Origin: Cupriavidus nantongensis
Lineage (GTDB): Bacteria > Pseudomonadota > Gammaproteobacteria > Burkholderiales > Burkholderiaceae
Reading direction: 5' to 3'
DNA length: 64,000 bases
NCBI RefSeq assembly: GCF_001598055.1
Contig: NZ_CP014844.1
Span: forward strand, 3,809,642-3,873,641
Shown here: positions 42,099-51,100 of the stretch, piece by piece
Numbering within the stretch: the stretch's first letter is position 1
Layout of the letters: every line of letters starts with the position of its first letter
Notes under the pieces: generated by a model
The model's database searches: none
What the model saw: only the letters and a program-made list of their open reading frames with translations
What the model was told of the DNA's origin: nothing
Translations under genes and position numbers: made by a program

Positions 42099-42889
42099 TG
42101 CTCGCCCTGATCGACGGGGACGAGGCCATCTACAAAGCGTGCGTCATCAAAGTGGAAGACACCGATTGGGAATCGGAGACGATCGTGGATCGTCCCCCGA
42201 CTCTCGAAGAAGCGGTGGACGCCCTGAAGCGCATGTTGGATTCGTGGATGGACTTGGCCCTGGCAGACGAGTTCACGTTCTGCCTCAGCCCGACGAACCG
42301 CACGTTGTTCCGTCGAGGCATCTACCCGCAGTACAAGGGCGGGCGCAGCGAAAAGCCGGACGTCTTCTGGCAACTGGAGGAATGGGTGAAGACCAACATG
42401 GACTGCACCGAGTTCCCCGGCCTGGAGGCCGATGACGTCATGGGCTGCATGAGCGGCGATGGGTTCGTCATCGTCTCGTCCGATAAGGACATGAAGACGG
42501 TCCCTGGCCGCCTCGTGAATCCCGGCAAGAAGGAGAAGGGAATCATCTCGCCGGCCCGCGCGGACTGGCAGTGGATGTACCAGACCCTCATGGGCGACGC
42601 GACCGACGGCTTCAAGGGTTGCATCGGTTGCGGACCAAAGGCCGCCGAGGACATTCTCAACGAATGCTCGGGCATCAAGGAGATGGCCGTGGCCGCCCGC
42701 GAGAAGTTCCTGGCGCCCAAGAAGGGCAAGTACAAGGACATCACCCAGACCGTCCACGACTTCCGCGTCAACGCTGTCATGGCCCGCATCCTGCGCCCTG
42801 GCGACTACAACCCGGCGACCGGCGATGTGAAGTACGACATCCCCGGCGTCAAATCCGTGAGTTTCAATGCAGACGAAAAAGCTGCGTAA
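42098..42889 (+). CDS. 5'-3' exonuclease (T7 gp6-like, FEN family)
   Basis: A 263-residue flap-endonuclease-family nuclease. Acidic metal sites are in LIDGDEA (Asp6, Asp8), FPGLEADDVMG and VSSDKDMK; a helix-hairpin-helix-like GCIGCGPKAAEDIL follows. In T7 this enzyme removes RNA primers and degrades host DNA. It follows the polymerase as in T7. Confidence 0.88.
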   Translation: MLALIDGDEAIYKACVIKVEDTDWESETIVDRPPTLEEAVDALKRMLDSWMDLALADEFTFCLSPTNRTLFRRGIYPQYKGGRSEKPDVFWQLEEWVKTNMDCTEFPGLEADDVMGCMSGDGFVIVSSDKDMKTVPGRLVNPGKKEKGIISPARADWQWMYQTLMGDATDGFKGCIGCGPKAAEDILNECSGIKEMAVAAREKFLAPKKGKYKDITQTVHDFRVNAVMARILRPGDYNPATGDVKYDIPGVKSVSFNADEKAA

Positions 42890-43421
42890 GCCCCTGATCG
42901 GCCTCGCCGGTCGAGCTCGTTCGGGCAAGGACACCGCCGCCCAGGTCCTCATCGACTGGCACGGGTATCGCAAGGACTCCTTCGCCCGACCGATCCGCGA
43001 GTTCGTGGCCGGCCTGTGCGGGATCACCGTCGAAGAGATGGACCCGATCAAGGAGTCGCCGCATCCGCGCCTCTGCGGCGTGTCGCCGCGATACGCCATG
43101 CAGACCCTCGGGACCGAGTGGGGCCGGCACACCCTCGCCAAGAACATCTGGCTGGAACAGTGCCGCGCCCGCATCCTGGACAACGCCGAAGAGGGCGTGC
43201 CGACCGTCATCACGGACGTGCGCTTCGACAACGAGGCGGACCTGATCCGGGCGATGGGCGGCACGATCATTCACGTCGTCCGTCCGGATGCGCTCGTGGT
43301 GGCGGCACACGTGTCGGAGGCCGGCGTCACGGCTCAACCCTTCGACTTCCGCATCCTGAACGACGGCTCCCTGGACTCGTTCCAGCACGCCGTCACCCGC
43401 GTCTACCAAGACATCCGATGA
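42867..43421 (+). CDS. Deoxynucleoside monophosphate kinase
   Basis: A 184-residue P-loop kinase with GLAGRARSGKDT (Walker A, about 12-23), a DSFARPIRE segment and a VITDVRFDNEAD strand, as in T4 gene 1-type dNMP kinases. It would make dNDPs for phage DNA synthesis. It overlaps the exonuclease gene by 23 bp. Confidence 0.85.
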   Translation: MQTKKLRKPLIGLAGRARSGKDTAAQVLIDWHGYRKDSFARPIREFVAGLCGITVEEMDPIKESPHPRLCGVSPRYAMQTLGTEWGRHTLAKNIWLEQCRARILDNAEEGVPTVITDVRFDNEADLIRAMGGTIIHVVRPDALVVAAHVSEAGVTAQPFDFRILNDGSLDSFQHAVTRVYQDIR

Positions 43422-43939
43422 CCAACCTCACCCTGCCCCGATGGGTCTGGTACTGCCTCGCGGCGGTCCTGGTCCTGACGGGCGGGCTCGTCTACCGATC
43501 CCATGTCTATGACTCAGGCTACGACGCTGGCCGGGCCGCCGCAGAATCCGCAGCCGCTACCGCCCTGGCTCAGGCCCGCGCCGATGACGCTGCCGCAAGC
43601 GCGGACGCCGAGGCCCGCCTACGCGCTTCACTGAAGGTTTCCGAATATGAGCACCTCCGAATCCAAGCCGACCTCAAGTCTCGCCTGGCTGCTAGTGATC
43701 TCCGCGTCACTCGCCTGTCTGCTGACATCGCAAGGCTGCACGACGAAGCCGCAGGTAGTGCGCGACTTCCCTCCGATCCCGCCGTCCCTGGCGGAGCCGC
43801 CGGAGCCGATGCAGCCGATTACTCGGTGGCGGATTTGATCCTGACGATGGAGCAAAACTATGCGATTTGCCAACGCAATTCGGCTCGCCTGGAAGGGCTT
43901 CAAGTCTGGTATCGGTCTCTCGGGAAAGGCTCCGAGTAA
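43418..43939 (+). CDS. Inner-membrane spanin (Rz-like)
   Basis: A 173-residue type II membrane protein: N-terminal helix (about 9-25) then a long periplasmic, Ala/Asp/Arg-rich coiled region, ending with a short globular part. This is the layout of i-spanins, which with an outer-membrane lipoprotein fuse the two membranes at lysis. A second gene is nested in another frame (43647-43838), the classical Rz/Rz1 arrangement. ATGA overlap with the kinase gene. Confidence 0.8.
   Translation: MTNLTLPRWVWYCLAAVLVLTGGLVYRSHVYDSGYDAGRAAAESAAATALAQARADDAAASADAEARLRASLKVSEYEHLRIQADLKSRLAASDLRVTRLSADIARLHDEAAGSARLPSDPAVPGGAAGADAADYSVADLILTMEQNYAICQRNSARLEGLQVWYRSLGKGSE
43647..43838 (+). CDS. Outer-membrane lipoprotein spanin (Rz1-like), nested
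   Basis: A 63-residue protein lying wholly inside the Rz-like gene in another frame. It has a signal-peptide hydrophobic core (LAWLLVISASLACLL), a lipobox-like TSQGC, and a short proline-rich mature part (FPPIPPSLAEPPEP). All are Rz1 traits. Together with the enclosing gene it forms a complete two-component spanin. Confidence 0.8.
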   Translation: MSTSESKPTSSLAWLLVISASLACLLTSQGCTTKPQVVRDFPPIPPSLAEPPEPMQPITRWRI

Positions 43940-43997
43940 ATACGTACATGTTAGTGCCGACCCTATGCTCCTTAAGATAGACGAGGAAGGAATCCCC

Positions 43998-44198
43998 ATG
44001 GATTGCCCCTCGTCCAAGGACCTCAGGATCGCCGCTGAGTACATCCGATTCCTCTTCCCCCTCCAGGACTTCAAGACCCTGGTGGAGGCCCAACAGTACC
44101 AAGCCGCCCATGAACTCGCTGGTATCCACGAGGGAGCTAAGTCCCTCGATGAGCTCGCGGACGCCCTGGACGAGCGCAACTCCCCCACTCGCCTATGA
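43998..44198 (+). CDS. Small acidic helical phage protein
   Basis: A 66-residue protein (MDCPSSKDLRIAAEYIRFLF...) that is mostly helical and acidic. A strong AGGAAGGA site lies 6 nt before the ATG at 43998, so longer frames from 43860 are rejected. The 58 bp upstream (43940-43997) are AT-richer than average and may hold a promoter. Function unknown. Confidence 0.65.
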   Translation: MDCPSSKDLRIAAEYIRFLFPLQDFKTLVEAQQYQAAHELAGIHEGAKSLDELADALDERNSPTRL

Positions 44199-44544
44199 AC
44201 TCTTTGAGTTCCTTCGTCGGACTGGTTACCCATGTGTGGGTGACTGGACTGTCGATCTATTGGGCCAGTGTGCGATATGCGCTTTCCACGATGGAGGCGG
44301 CATTAGTGCTGCGGTTTGGTTCGAGCCTATGGGTAATCGAGCCGCCCTCCATGTCCACGCTCGACCGGACGTCCGAGGGCGATGGGTCACACCGATGGTC
44401 CTGCGACGACTTAACGCTGTCGCCCGTGGCCTCGGAGTCCACGAAGTCGTGGCCGACCCACTGCCGGAACACCGTGGGTATCTGAGGCGCTTGGGGTTCC
44501 AACGTCTCACCTCCCACTTCCACCTCGATGTCCAAGCCCAATAA
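44149..44544 (+). CDS. GNAT-like acetyltransferase-fold phage protein
   Basis: Up to 131 residues; the frame is clearly coding from about 44190. The part from GGISAAVWFEPMGNRAALHVHA to PLPEHRGYLRRLGFQR resembles a minimal GNAT fold with the terminal Y-x-x-x-L-G-F motif. The start is uncertain: the ATG at 44149 overlaps the upstream gene and a GTG near 44238 is an alternative. It lies just before the portal module. Confidence 0.55.
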   Translation: MSSRTPWTSATPPLAYELFEFLRRTGYPCVGDWTVDLLGQCAICAFHDGGGISAAVWFEPMGNRAALHVHARPDVRGRWVTPMVLRRLNAVARGLGVHEVVADPLPEHRGYLRRLGFQRLTSHFHLDVQAQ

Positions 44545-44719
44545 ACAACCGACGCCCCAGGCCCCGCAGCCTGACGCTCCGGCCCCCATCGCCGTCTTCG
44601 GTCAAGAGGACAGCCCGGCGACCGCCGTACAGAAGAAGGCGCTCCAGCGCCGCTACCTGACGGCTGGCCCGTCCGCCGCCCCCTCGACCTCCACCAATGG
44701 AGTAGGCGTGAACCTGTGA
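44528..44719 (+). CDS. Small proline-rich protein (T7 gp7.3-like position)
   Basis: A 63-residue disordered, Pro/Gln-rich protein ending NGVGVNL. T7 gp7.3, a small virion protein encoded just upstream of the portal gene, is similarly disordered and ends GGGINI, so this is probably its counterpart. The stop overlaps the GTG start of the portal gene. Confidence 0.6.
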   Translation: MSKPNKQPTPQAPQPDAPAPIAVFGQEDSPATAVQKKALQRRYLTAGPSAAPSTSTNGVGVNL

Positions 44720-46227
44720 AGCTACAGGACCGATACCAGGAGCTATCCCCGGAACGGGATATGCCCCTGCGACGGGCACAAGCCTGTGCCGCGCTCACGG
44801 TCCCTGCGATTTGCCCGATGCCGGGCCAGACCCCGGCGAACGCTCTCCCGCAGACCCATACGTCCTTCGGCTACCGAGGGGCAACCAATCTCGCCTCGAA
44901 GCTCATGATGGCGTTCCTCCCGCCGGGAGACTCAGCGTTCGACATCAACGTCAGCGTGGGGCTCCTGATGCGCGAGGGCGTCCTGTCGCCTCCCCCGGAC
45001 ATCATCAAGGGGCTCGCTCAGTGCGAGCAACTGATGAACACCAAGATCGAGGCGCTGTCCTGGCGCCGGTCCACGTTCACCTCGCTCCTGCACTGCATCG
45101 TGGCGGGTAACGTGGTCGAGTACATCCAGCCGGATGGAAAGCTGAAGCTGTACCGCCTGGACCAGTTCGTCTGCGTCCGCGACTTCACGGGCAAGGTCCT
45201 GGAGATCGTCACGGCGGAGAAGCTGAAGGCCCGGGGCCTGAGCCAAGACCTCCGCACGCGGACCGCGAAGAAGGAAGACGAGGACGTGATCCTCTACACC
45301 CGATTCGAGTACATCCGCGAGGGGTTCTACGCTGTCCAGCAAGACCTGGACGACGTGACCATCATGCCCCACAAGGTTCACCAAGGCATCATGCCGGCCA
45401 ACGCGATTGCCTGGGAGCTCGTCCCCGGCGAGACCTATGGCCGCTCGCACGTCGAGGCGAACTACGCGGACCTCCTGGCGCTCGACAAGACGTCGCAGCA
45501 TCTCCTGGAATCCGGCGCCATCGCGGCGCGGAACCTAATCTTCGTGAAGCCCAATGCGGCCGGCGGCAACCTGCGCAAGCGGATCGCTGAGGCCCGCAAC
45601 GGCGCTGTGCTGTCCGGCAACGGCGGCCAGAACGGGGACATCCAACCGTTCCAGTTCAACAACGCGAACGCGATGCAATCGCTGAACGTCGAGAAGCAGG
45701 ACCTGAAGCGGGACCTCTCGGTCGCCTTCCTCCTGACGAACGACTTGCGGCGAGACGCCGAGCGCGTGACGGCCTACGAACTGGAGATGCTGGTCACCGA
45801 GATCGAACAGAGTCTCGGCGGCGTCTACTCGTACCTAGGCCCCGAGATGATGGGATGGCGCCTGGAGAAGCTCATGGCGATCATGAAGTCCCGCAAGGAG
45901 CTCCCGCCGATTGGCGACGGGGACACCGAGATCACCGTCACGACGGGTCTCGCGGCCCTCGGCAAGGACGCCAAGATCAAGCGGGTCCGGTCCTTCTTCA
46001 GCCTGCTGAACGAAACGCCTCAAGCCTTCCAAGAAGAAGCCGCTGGCTACGTCAAGTTCGACACGATCCTGACGCCCGCCGCTGCTGCCCTCGGGTTCCC
46101 GCAGTCCATCAAGTCCTCGGATGAGGTGGCGAAGGAACAAGCCCAACGACAACAGGCGGAGATGGTCTCCCAGATGGCTCAACGAGCCGCTGGCCCGATG
46201 GCCTCCGCCGCAATGCAACCCGCATGA
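44716..46227 (+). CDS. Head-tail connector (portal) protein, gp8-like
   Basis: A 503-residue portal of the T7 type, forming the dodecameric DNA channel. The N-terminal THTSFGYRGATNLASKLMMAFLPPGDSAFDINV segment and the later TAYELEMLVTEIEQSLGGVYSYLGPE are typical of the family. The C terminus is Gln/Ala-rich. The GTG start overlaps the preceding stop. Confidence 0.92.
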   Translation: MKLQDRYQELSPERDMPLRRAQACAALTVPAICPMPGQTPANALPQTHTSFGYRGATNLASKLMMAFLPPGDSAFDINVSVGLLMREGVLSPPPDIIKGLAQCEQLMNTKIEALSWRRSTFTSLLHCIVAGNVVEYIQPDGKLKLYRLDQFVCVRDFTGKVLEIVTAEKLKARGLSQDLRTRTAKKEDEDVILYTRFEYIREGFYAVQQDLDDVTIMPHKVHQGIMPANAIAWELVPGETYGRSHVEANYADLLALDKTSQHLLESGAIAARNLIFVKPNAAGGNLRKRIAEARNGAVLSGNGGQNGDIQPFQFNNANAMQSLNVEKQDLKRDLSVAFLLTNDLRRDAERVTAYELEMLVTEIEQSLGGVYSYLGPEMMGWRLEKLMAIMKSRKELPPIGDGDTEITVTTGLAALGKDAKIKRVRSFFSLLNETPQAFQEEAAGYVKFDTILTPAAAALGFPQSIKSSDEVAKEQAQRQQAEMVSQMAQRAAGPMASAAMQPA

Positions 46228-47051
46228 CGACTCCCAATGGAACGCCTGCCGCGCCCGTAAGTGGCGCACCTGAAGTAGTGGTGGTGGCAACGCCCCCCGC
46301 CCTGGTCCCTGACTCCCCGGAGTACAACGCCGCGATGGTGGCGAAGGCCGACGGCCAAGTGCCGAACGCAGGAAACACGGAGCCGCCCAATGGCGCAACT
46401 CCGCCTGCCGCACCTGCCGAGACCGAGAAGAAGGAAGGCGACGGTACGCCGCCCGAGAACACTGAAGTCAAGCCCGAGGGCGACAAGCCCGCCGACGAGA
46501 ACAAGGAAGGCGACAAGCCGACCGACGAACCCGTCGAGGCTGCACCCGACTTCGCCAAGATGTTCGAGGACGGCTCGTTCGCCCAAGCGTTCAATGCCGA
46601 AACCCTCGACCCGAAGTTCCGCGATGGCCTCGCCAAAGCGCTGAACGTCAAGGGCGAGGACGTGGACGGCATGGTCGCGCAGTTCAAGGCGGGCCAAGCT
46701 GCCCTGGCGCGTGAAGCGACCGCGAACCTCTTCAAGGCCGCTGGCGGCCAAGAGGCGTTCGAGGCCGCGGTGGCCTGGGGTCAGAAGAACCTGACGCCGG
46801 AACAGCAACAGTGGTACGACGCGCAGTTCAACGGACCGAATGCAAGCGACGCTGTGGCGCTGCTGATGCAGAAGGCCGGCGCCTCGCGTGATCCGAGCCT
46901 GCACGTCCCGAGCGGCGCCAGTGGCACCCAAGCCCTGCAACCGTTCCGCGACCAGTCCGAGGTCACGCGTGCGATGGCTGATCCGCGCTACCGCACCTCC
47001 GAAGCGTACCGCAACGAGGTCGAGTCCCGCCTGCGCATCTCGACGTACTAA
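46224..47051 (+). CDS. Capsid assembly (scaffold) protein, gp9-like
   Basis: A 275-residue protein with a long Pro/Glu/Lys-rich disordered first half and a helical C-terminal half, between portal and capsid genes, as for T7 gp9. It would guide procapsid assembly and leave before maturation. ATGA overlap with the portal gene. Confidence 0.85.
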   Translation: MTTPNGTPAAPVSGAPEVVVVATPPALVPDSPEYNAAMVAKADGQVPNAGNTEPPNGATPPAAPAETEKKEGDGTPPENTEVKPEGDKPADENKEGDKPTDEPVEAAPDFAKMFEDGSFAQAFNAETLDPKFRDGLAKALNVKGEDVDGMVAQFKAGQAALAREATANLFKAAGGQEAFEAAVAWGQKNLTPEQQQWYDAQFNGPNASDAVALLMQKAGASRDPSLHVPSGASGTQALQPFRDQSEVTRAMADPRYRTSEAYRNEVESRLRISTY

Positions 47052-47071
47052 GCCTCACCCCCTCCCTCCAT

Positions 47072-47108
47072 CCCCAGGTCCGCTCCGATTCCCAAAGGAC
47101 GCCTGGGG
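47072..47108. other. Hairpin in the scaffold-capsid gap
   Basis: CCCCAGG (47072-47078) pairs with CCTGGGG (47102-47108), extended by TCC/GGA with a small bulge. No T-run follows. It lies 33 bp before the capsid ATG and may be an RNase III-type processing or stability element of the capsid mRNA. Confidence 0.45.
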
Positions 47109-47141
47109 GTACACCATTTCCCTCAGAGAGAAACACTCTAC

Positions 47142-48140
47142 ATGGCATTCTCCCCCAACGCCGGCTCGCCGGTAGCTTTCGGCACTGGTCAATCGTCCCC
47201 GGCTGATGATCGCTCGCTCTTCCTGAAGAAGTTCACTGGTGAGGTCCTGACCGCGTTCACGCTGGCAACCGTCACCAAGGGCAAGTTCAACGAGCGCAAC
47301 ATCCAGGGCGGCAAGTCGGCGCAGTTCATCCGCACCGGCGACTCGATGGCCGAATACCTGACTCGCGGTCAGGAGATGATGGGTAACCCGTATGCGACCG
47401 GCGAAGTGGAAATCACTCTCGACGGTCTGCTGGTTGCTCACCACGCCCTGTTCGACCTGGACACCCTGATGTCGCAGTTCGACATCCGTGGTCCGATGAC
47501 GACCTCGATGGGTCAGGCCCTGGCCGAGGTCTACGACCGCAACAACTACCGTGCTGCCATCCTGGCCGCGCGTCAGGCTGCTGTGGGTCCGTTCCCCGGC
47601 GGTTCGCGCATCGTGGCGGCTGACCTGCTGACCTCGGGCGTAATCGACGGCATGGCCTGGATGGCTCGCATCCGCGAAGCCAAGGCGGCGCTGTACGCCA
47701 AGAAGGTCCCGCTGACCTCGACCATCTACATGGCCGTCCCGTACGCCGTGTTCGATGCGCTGAAGTACGCGCGTGACTCCGTGTCGGGCCACTTCGTGAA
47801 CCTGACCACGACCATCCAACTGGCCGCAGCCGGCGAAGGTGCGAACGTCACCGAAGCGATCCGCTTCGAGGGCGTGAACATCTACCCGACCCAACTGGTG
47901 CCGAACACCAACGAATCGGCTGCTACCTCGGTCTACCCGAAGTACCGCGCCGACTACTCGAAGACCTCGGCAGTCATGTGGACCCCGGACGCCGTTGGCG
48001 TGCTGACCCTGCGTGGCATGTCCACCGAGGTCGAGCGCTCGGCTCGTCGTCAGGAAGACTTCATCGTGACCTCGCAGGCTTCGGGTCACGGCACCCTGCG
48101 TGCCGAGTGCGCGGTGGAGTTCGCCCTGCCGGCGGCCTAA
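47142..48140 (+). CDS. Major capsid protein (gp10-like)
   Basis: A 332-residue HK97-fold major capsid protein of the T7 group. RSLFLKKFTGEVLTAFTLATVTKG, KSAQFIRTGDSMAEYLTRG and the C-terminal AVGVLTLRGMSTEVERSARRQED match the family. GAGAGAAA precedes the ATG. A terminator follows directly, as after T7 gene 10. Codon choice is more uniform (CGT, GGT, CTG) than in neighbours, consistent with high expression. Confidence 0.94.
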   Translation: MAFSPNAGSPVAFGTGQSSPADDRSLFLKKFTGEVLTAFTLATVTKGKFNERNIQGGKSAQFIRTGDSMAEYLTRGQEMMGNPYATGEVEITLDGLLVAHHALFDLDTLMSQFDIRGPMTTSMGQALAEVYDRNNYRAAILAARQAAVGPFPGGSRIVAADLLTSGVIDGMAWMARIREAKAALYAKKVPLTSTIYMAVPYAVFDALKYARDSVSGHFVNLTTTIQLAAAGEGANVTEAIRFEGVNIYPTQLVPNTNESAATSVYPKYRADYSKTSAVMWTPDAVGVLTLRGMSTEVERSARRQEDFIVTSQASGHGTLRAECAVEFALPAA

Positions 48141-48157
48141 GCCTTTAGCAACCCCAT

Positions 48158-48191
48158 GGGGAGTTCTGGATTTTCCAGGGCTCCCCTTTTT
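48158..48191 (+). terminator. Intrinsic terminator after the capsid gene
   Basis: GGGGAG (48158-48163) pairs with CTCCCC (48181-48186), with an inner CTGGA/TCCAG stem, followed by TTTTT. It is in the same place as the T7 late terminator T-phi, between capsid and tail tube genes. Confidence 0.9.
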
Positions 48192-48205
48192 CGTTTCTTT
48201 CCCCA

Positions 48206-48784
48206 ATGCCTCTTTCCCGTCTCGAAGCCGTCAACATGATGCTGTCGGCTGTGGGCGAGTCCGTGATCCTTGTCGAAGTCGAAGGGGCCGGTGACTTCGC
48301 CAACTGTTCCGCGATTCTCGACGCCGCAACCAAGGCGGTATTGGCGAAGGACTACGACTTCAATACCGAGGTCCGCACGCTGGTGCCTGACGCCAACGGA
48401 AACCTCCTGGTCGGACCCGAGGTCCTGAAGATCGACCCGGTAGACCCGTACCTCAAGGTGGTCCAGCGCGGCACCAAGCTCTACAACAAGGCGGACCGCA
48501 CAGACGTCTTCACGGACTCCGTGGACGTCAACGTGACGCTCTACTTCCCCTTCGAAGAGTGCCCGTACCACGTCCAACAGCGCATCGTGGCCGACGCCAC
48601 GGCCAAGTACCAGACGTCCTACGTCGGCTCGGTGGCCGCTGACAACTTCCTCCAGCGTGATCGCGGGGAGGCCATCGCAGACTCCCAGGCGTCCGAGTCG
48701 GATGTCGATGACTACAACATGCTCGACAACCCGGACCTTGCGTTCCTGCGTCGGCGCACCTACCCGAACGGATCAATCCTGTAA
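48206..48784 (+). CDS. Tail tubular protein A (gp11-like)
   Basis: A 192-residue gatekeeper protein of the T7 tail (RLEAVNMMLSAVGESV at the start is the family signature; PEVLKIDPVDPYLKVV and a C-terminal NPDLAFLRRRTYPN follow). It joins portal to nozzle. No Shine-Dalgarno site is seen in the 14 nt between the terminator T-run and the ATG. Confidence 0.92.
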   Translation: MPLSRLEAVNMMLSAVGESVILVEVEGAGDFANCSAILDAATKAVLAKDYDFNTEVRTLVPDANGNLLVGPEVLKIDPVDPYLKVVQRGTKLYNKADRTDVFTDSVDVNVTLYFPFEECPYHVQQRIVADATAKYQTSYVGSVAADNFLQRDRGEAIADSQASESDVDDYNMLDNPDLAFLRRRTYPNGSIL

Positions 48785-51100
48785 GTGCCAATCGACAACA
48801 TGCTTCAGCCGCGCATCGGCGCACTCCATTCCGGGGTGAACCGACAAGCGCCGCTGCTGCGGTCTCCTTCCTCCATGGAAGAGATCGTGAACTTCCTGCC
48901 TTCCGTCGAGGTGGGCGGGCTCGTGGACCGCATGGGGACCAAGTGGATCGCTGGCCTGAACCGGACGTCCTACGCCCTCACGGGTCACACGATGTTCCGC
49001 ACGAAGGACGGTCAGCCCTGGGTGATGCTCAAGCGAGCAGAGGCCGGGCAGATCGAGGTCCGCAATCTGGTCACGGGCGACATCGCTCCGGTCACATACG
49101 GCCCGTGGGTCCAGAACTACCTTGGCGACGGCTCTACCCTGCGCTTCCTGCCCGTCACCGATACCGTCTTCATCCTGAACACGGCGGTCACGGCGACGGT
49201 CACAGAGACCGCCAAGCCGGCCCTGACCCGCGCGTACGTCGTCGTCAAGAAGCTCAACTCTGCCAGTCAGTCCTTCTACCTGTCGTCCAACGTCGGCTCC
49301 GCCAGCGTGTTCTACGACGGCTCAGGGGGCGCGAAGACCCGCGATTGGGTCGCCTCGCAACTGGCGGCGGCGATTGGTGCCAACATGCCCGGCCTCTTCG
49401 TGTCCCGGATCAATAACGTGATCCGTATCGAAGGCCCGACCAACATCGTCTCCACGCTCTCGGGCTCGAACGATTGGGATGAGACCGCGATGACGGTCCT
49501 CAAGCAACGGGCGTCGGTCATCACCGACCTCCCGAACGTGGGCTTCCATGGCGAGCCGATCCTGATCGACCAGAACCAGGGCGACCTCAAGTCGTCCTAC
49601 TACGTCGCCTACGACCAACCGACGAACGCTTACCGCGAATGCTCCTACCTGGACGCCTTCGGGACCTCCGGTCGGATCGAGCCGGGCACCATGCCTATCC
49701 GACTGCACCAGACGGGCGCGAACTCCTTCGAGCTCCAGCCGTGCGATTGGACGCTGCGGAAGACTGGTGACGCGGACAGCAATGCCCCTCCCCCGTTCGC
49801 CGGCAAGCAGATCACGGACATGGCCCTGTGGAAGGGTCGGCTGTGGCTGGCCGCTGACGACTGGATCATCGGGAGCCAACCCGACGACCTGTTCAACTTC
49901 TGGAACGCCAGCGCCCGCGAGATCGTGGCGAGCGACCCCGTGCCGCTCCAAGCGGACGCGGACAGCGGGAAGATTCGCTACCTCCGCGCGATCCGTAACT
50001 CGCTCATCGTCGTCACCGAGTCGGCCCAGGCCGCAGTGGACGGCGGTCAGGCCATCACCCCGATGGACGCCTCGATGGGCGTGGTGACCCGCTACGAGCT
50101 CGACGGCGAATGCCCGCCCCAGGTGGTCGGTGATGTCCTGTACTACACCGGCTCGTCCGAGGGCCGCTCGGTCCTGTGGGAATACTCCTACCGCGAGGCG
50201 TCGCAGAACAACTACGCGGAGGACATGAGCAAGCACGTGCCGGACTACTGTCCTGGCGCGGTCCGGCGCATCTCGGGCTCGGCCCAGGCTGGCCGGAACT
50301 TCCTGTGGACCGGCCTCGCCCCCAACAAGCTGTGGGTGCAGACGAACTACTGGAAGGACGCGCAGCGCCAGCAGAACGCATGGGCCACGCTCGCCTTCGA
50401 TGGGGTCTCGTACATCCGGCTCCATTGGGTAGACAAGGGCTGGTTGTACCTGCTGGCCGACGTGGGGAACTACGTGCAACTGCTGAAGGTGAGCATCGAG
50501 GCCGTTCAAAGCCTGGATGCGCAGCGGCTGGACTTCCTGGTCCCGGCCCAGATCACCTGGAACGTGGCTCGGAATCGCTCCGAGGTCATCGTCCCGACGC
50601 CACTGGCGGGCCTGGACAACATGGTCGTCCTGGTCCCCAACGATTCCGGCTGGTACTCCGAGTACCCGGCCACGGTCGTGTGGGATGGCTCGCAGCACGT
50701 GGCCCACTTCCAGACGCACGTGACGGCGCCCCAGGGCTTCCTCGGGCGGCGCTTCGAGCGGTACTGGACGTTCTCCCCGTTCTACCCTGCCGCAGGCGAA
50801 AGCCAGACGCCGATGGGCCGGCTTCAGGTCCACAAGGTCTTCCTGGATGCGCTACGCGCCGGGGACTTCAAGGCCACGGTGGTTCGCAAGGACCGCCCGC
50901 CGATGGTCGTCCAGTTGTCTCCGCGAGTCGTGGGGGAAGCGCTGGTGGCCGACAACGGCGAGAACCAGACCTTCGGTATCCCGTTCAACGCGCAGGGCCA
51001 CAAGGCGCAACTGACGGTCTCCACGACGTCCTCTGCCCCCATGGCCGTCACCGGCTACACCCTGGCCGCCCGCTACGCCAACCTCTTCGCATCGCAATGA
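48785..51100 (+). CDS. Tail tubular protein B (gp12-like, nozzle)
   Basis: A 771-residue nozzle protein matching T7 gp12 in length and in GVNRQAPLLRSPSSMEEIVNFLPSVEVGG, APPPFAGKQITDMALWKGRLWLAADDWI and the C-terminal beta-rich part. It starts at a GTG directly after the gp11-like stop; an ATG at 48800 is an alternative. Confidence 0.92.
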   Translation: MPIDNMLQPRIGALHSGVNRQAPLLRSPSSMEEIVNFLPSVEVGGLVDRMGTKWIAGLNRTSYALTGHTMFRTKDGQPWVMLKRAEAGQIEVRNLVTGDIAPVTYGPWVQNYLGDGSTLRFLPVTDTVFILNTAVTATVTETAKPALTRAYVVVKKLNSASQSFYLSSNVGSASVFYDGSGGAKTRDWVASQLAAAIGANMPGLFVSRINNVIRIEGPTNIVSTLSGSNDWDETAMTVLKQRASVITDLPNVGFHGEPILIDQNQGDLKSSYYVAYDQPTNAYRECSYLDAFGTSGRIEPGTMPIRLHQTGANSFELQPCDWTLRKTGDADSNAPPPFAGKQITDMALWKGRLWLAADDWIIGSQPDDLFNFWNASAREIVASDPVPLQADADSGKIRYLRAIRNSLIVVTESAQAAVDGGQAITPMDASMGVVTRYELDGECPPQVVGDVLYYTGSSEGRSVLWEYSYREASQNNYAEDMSKHVPDYCPGAVRRISGSAQAGRNFLWTGLAPNKLWVQTNYWKDAQRQQNAWATLAFDGVSYIRLHWVDKGWLYLLADVGNYVQLLKVSIEAVQSLDAQRLDFLVPAQITWNVARNRSEVIVPTPLAGLDNMVVLVPNDSGWYSEYPATVVWDGSQHVAHFQTHVTAPQGFLGRRFERYWTFSPFYPAAGESQTPMGRLQVHKVFLDALRAGDFKATVVRKDRPPMVVQLSPRVVGEALVADNGENQTFGIPFNAQGHKAQLTVSTTSSAPMAVTGYTLAARYANLFASQ

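Noticed and set aside
44195..44485. 96-codon frame starting at ATG 44195
   Set aside because: Competing frame ending at 44544 has the GNAT-like pattern; this one has random composition.
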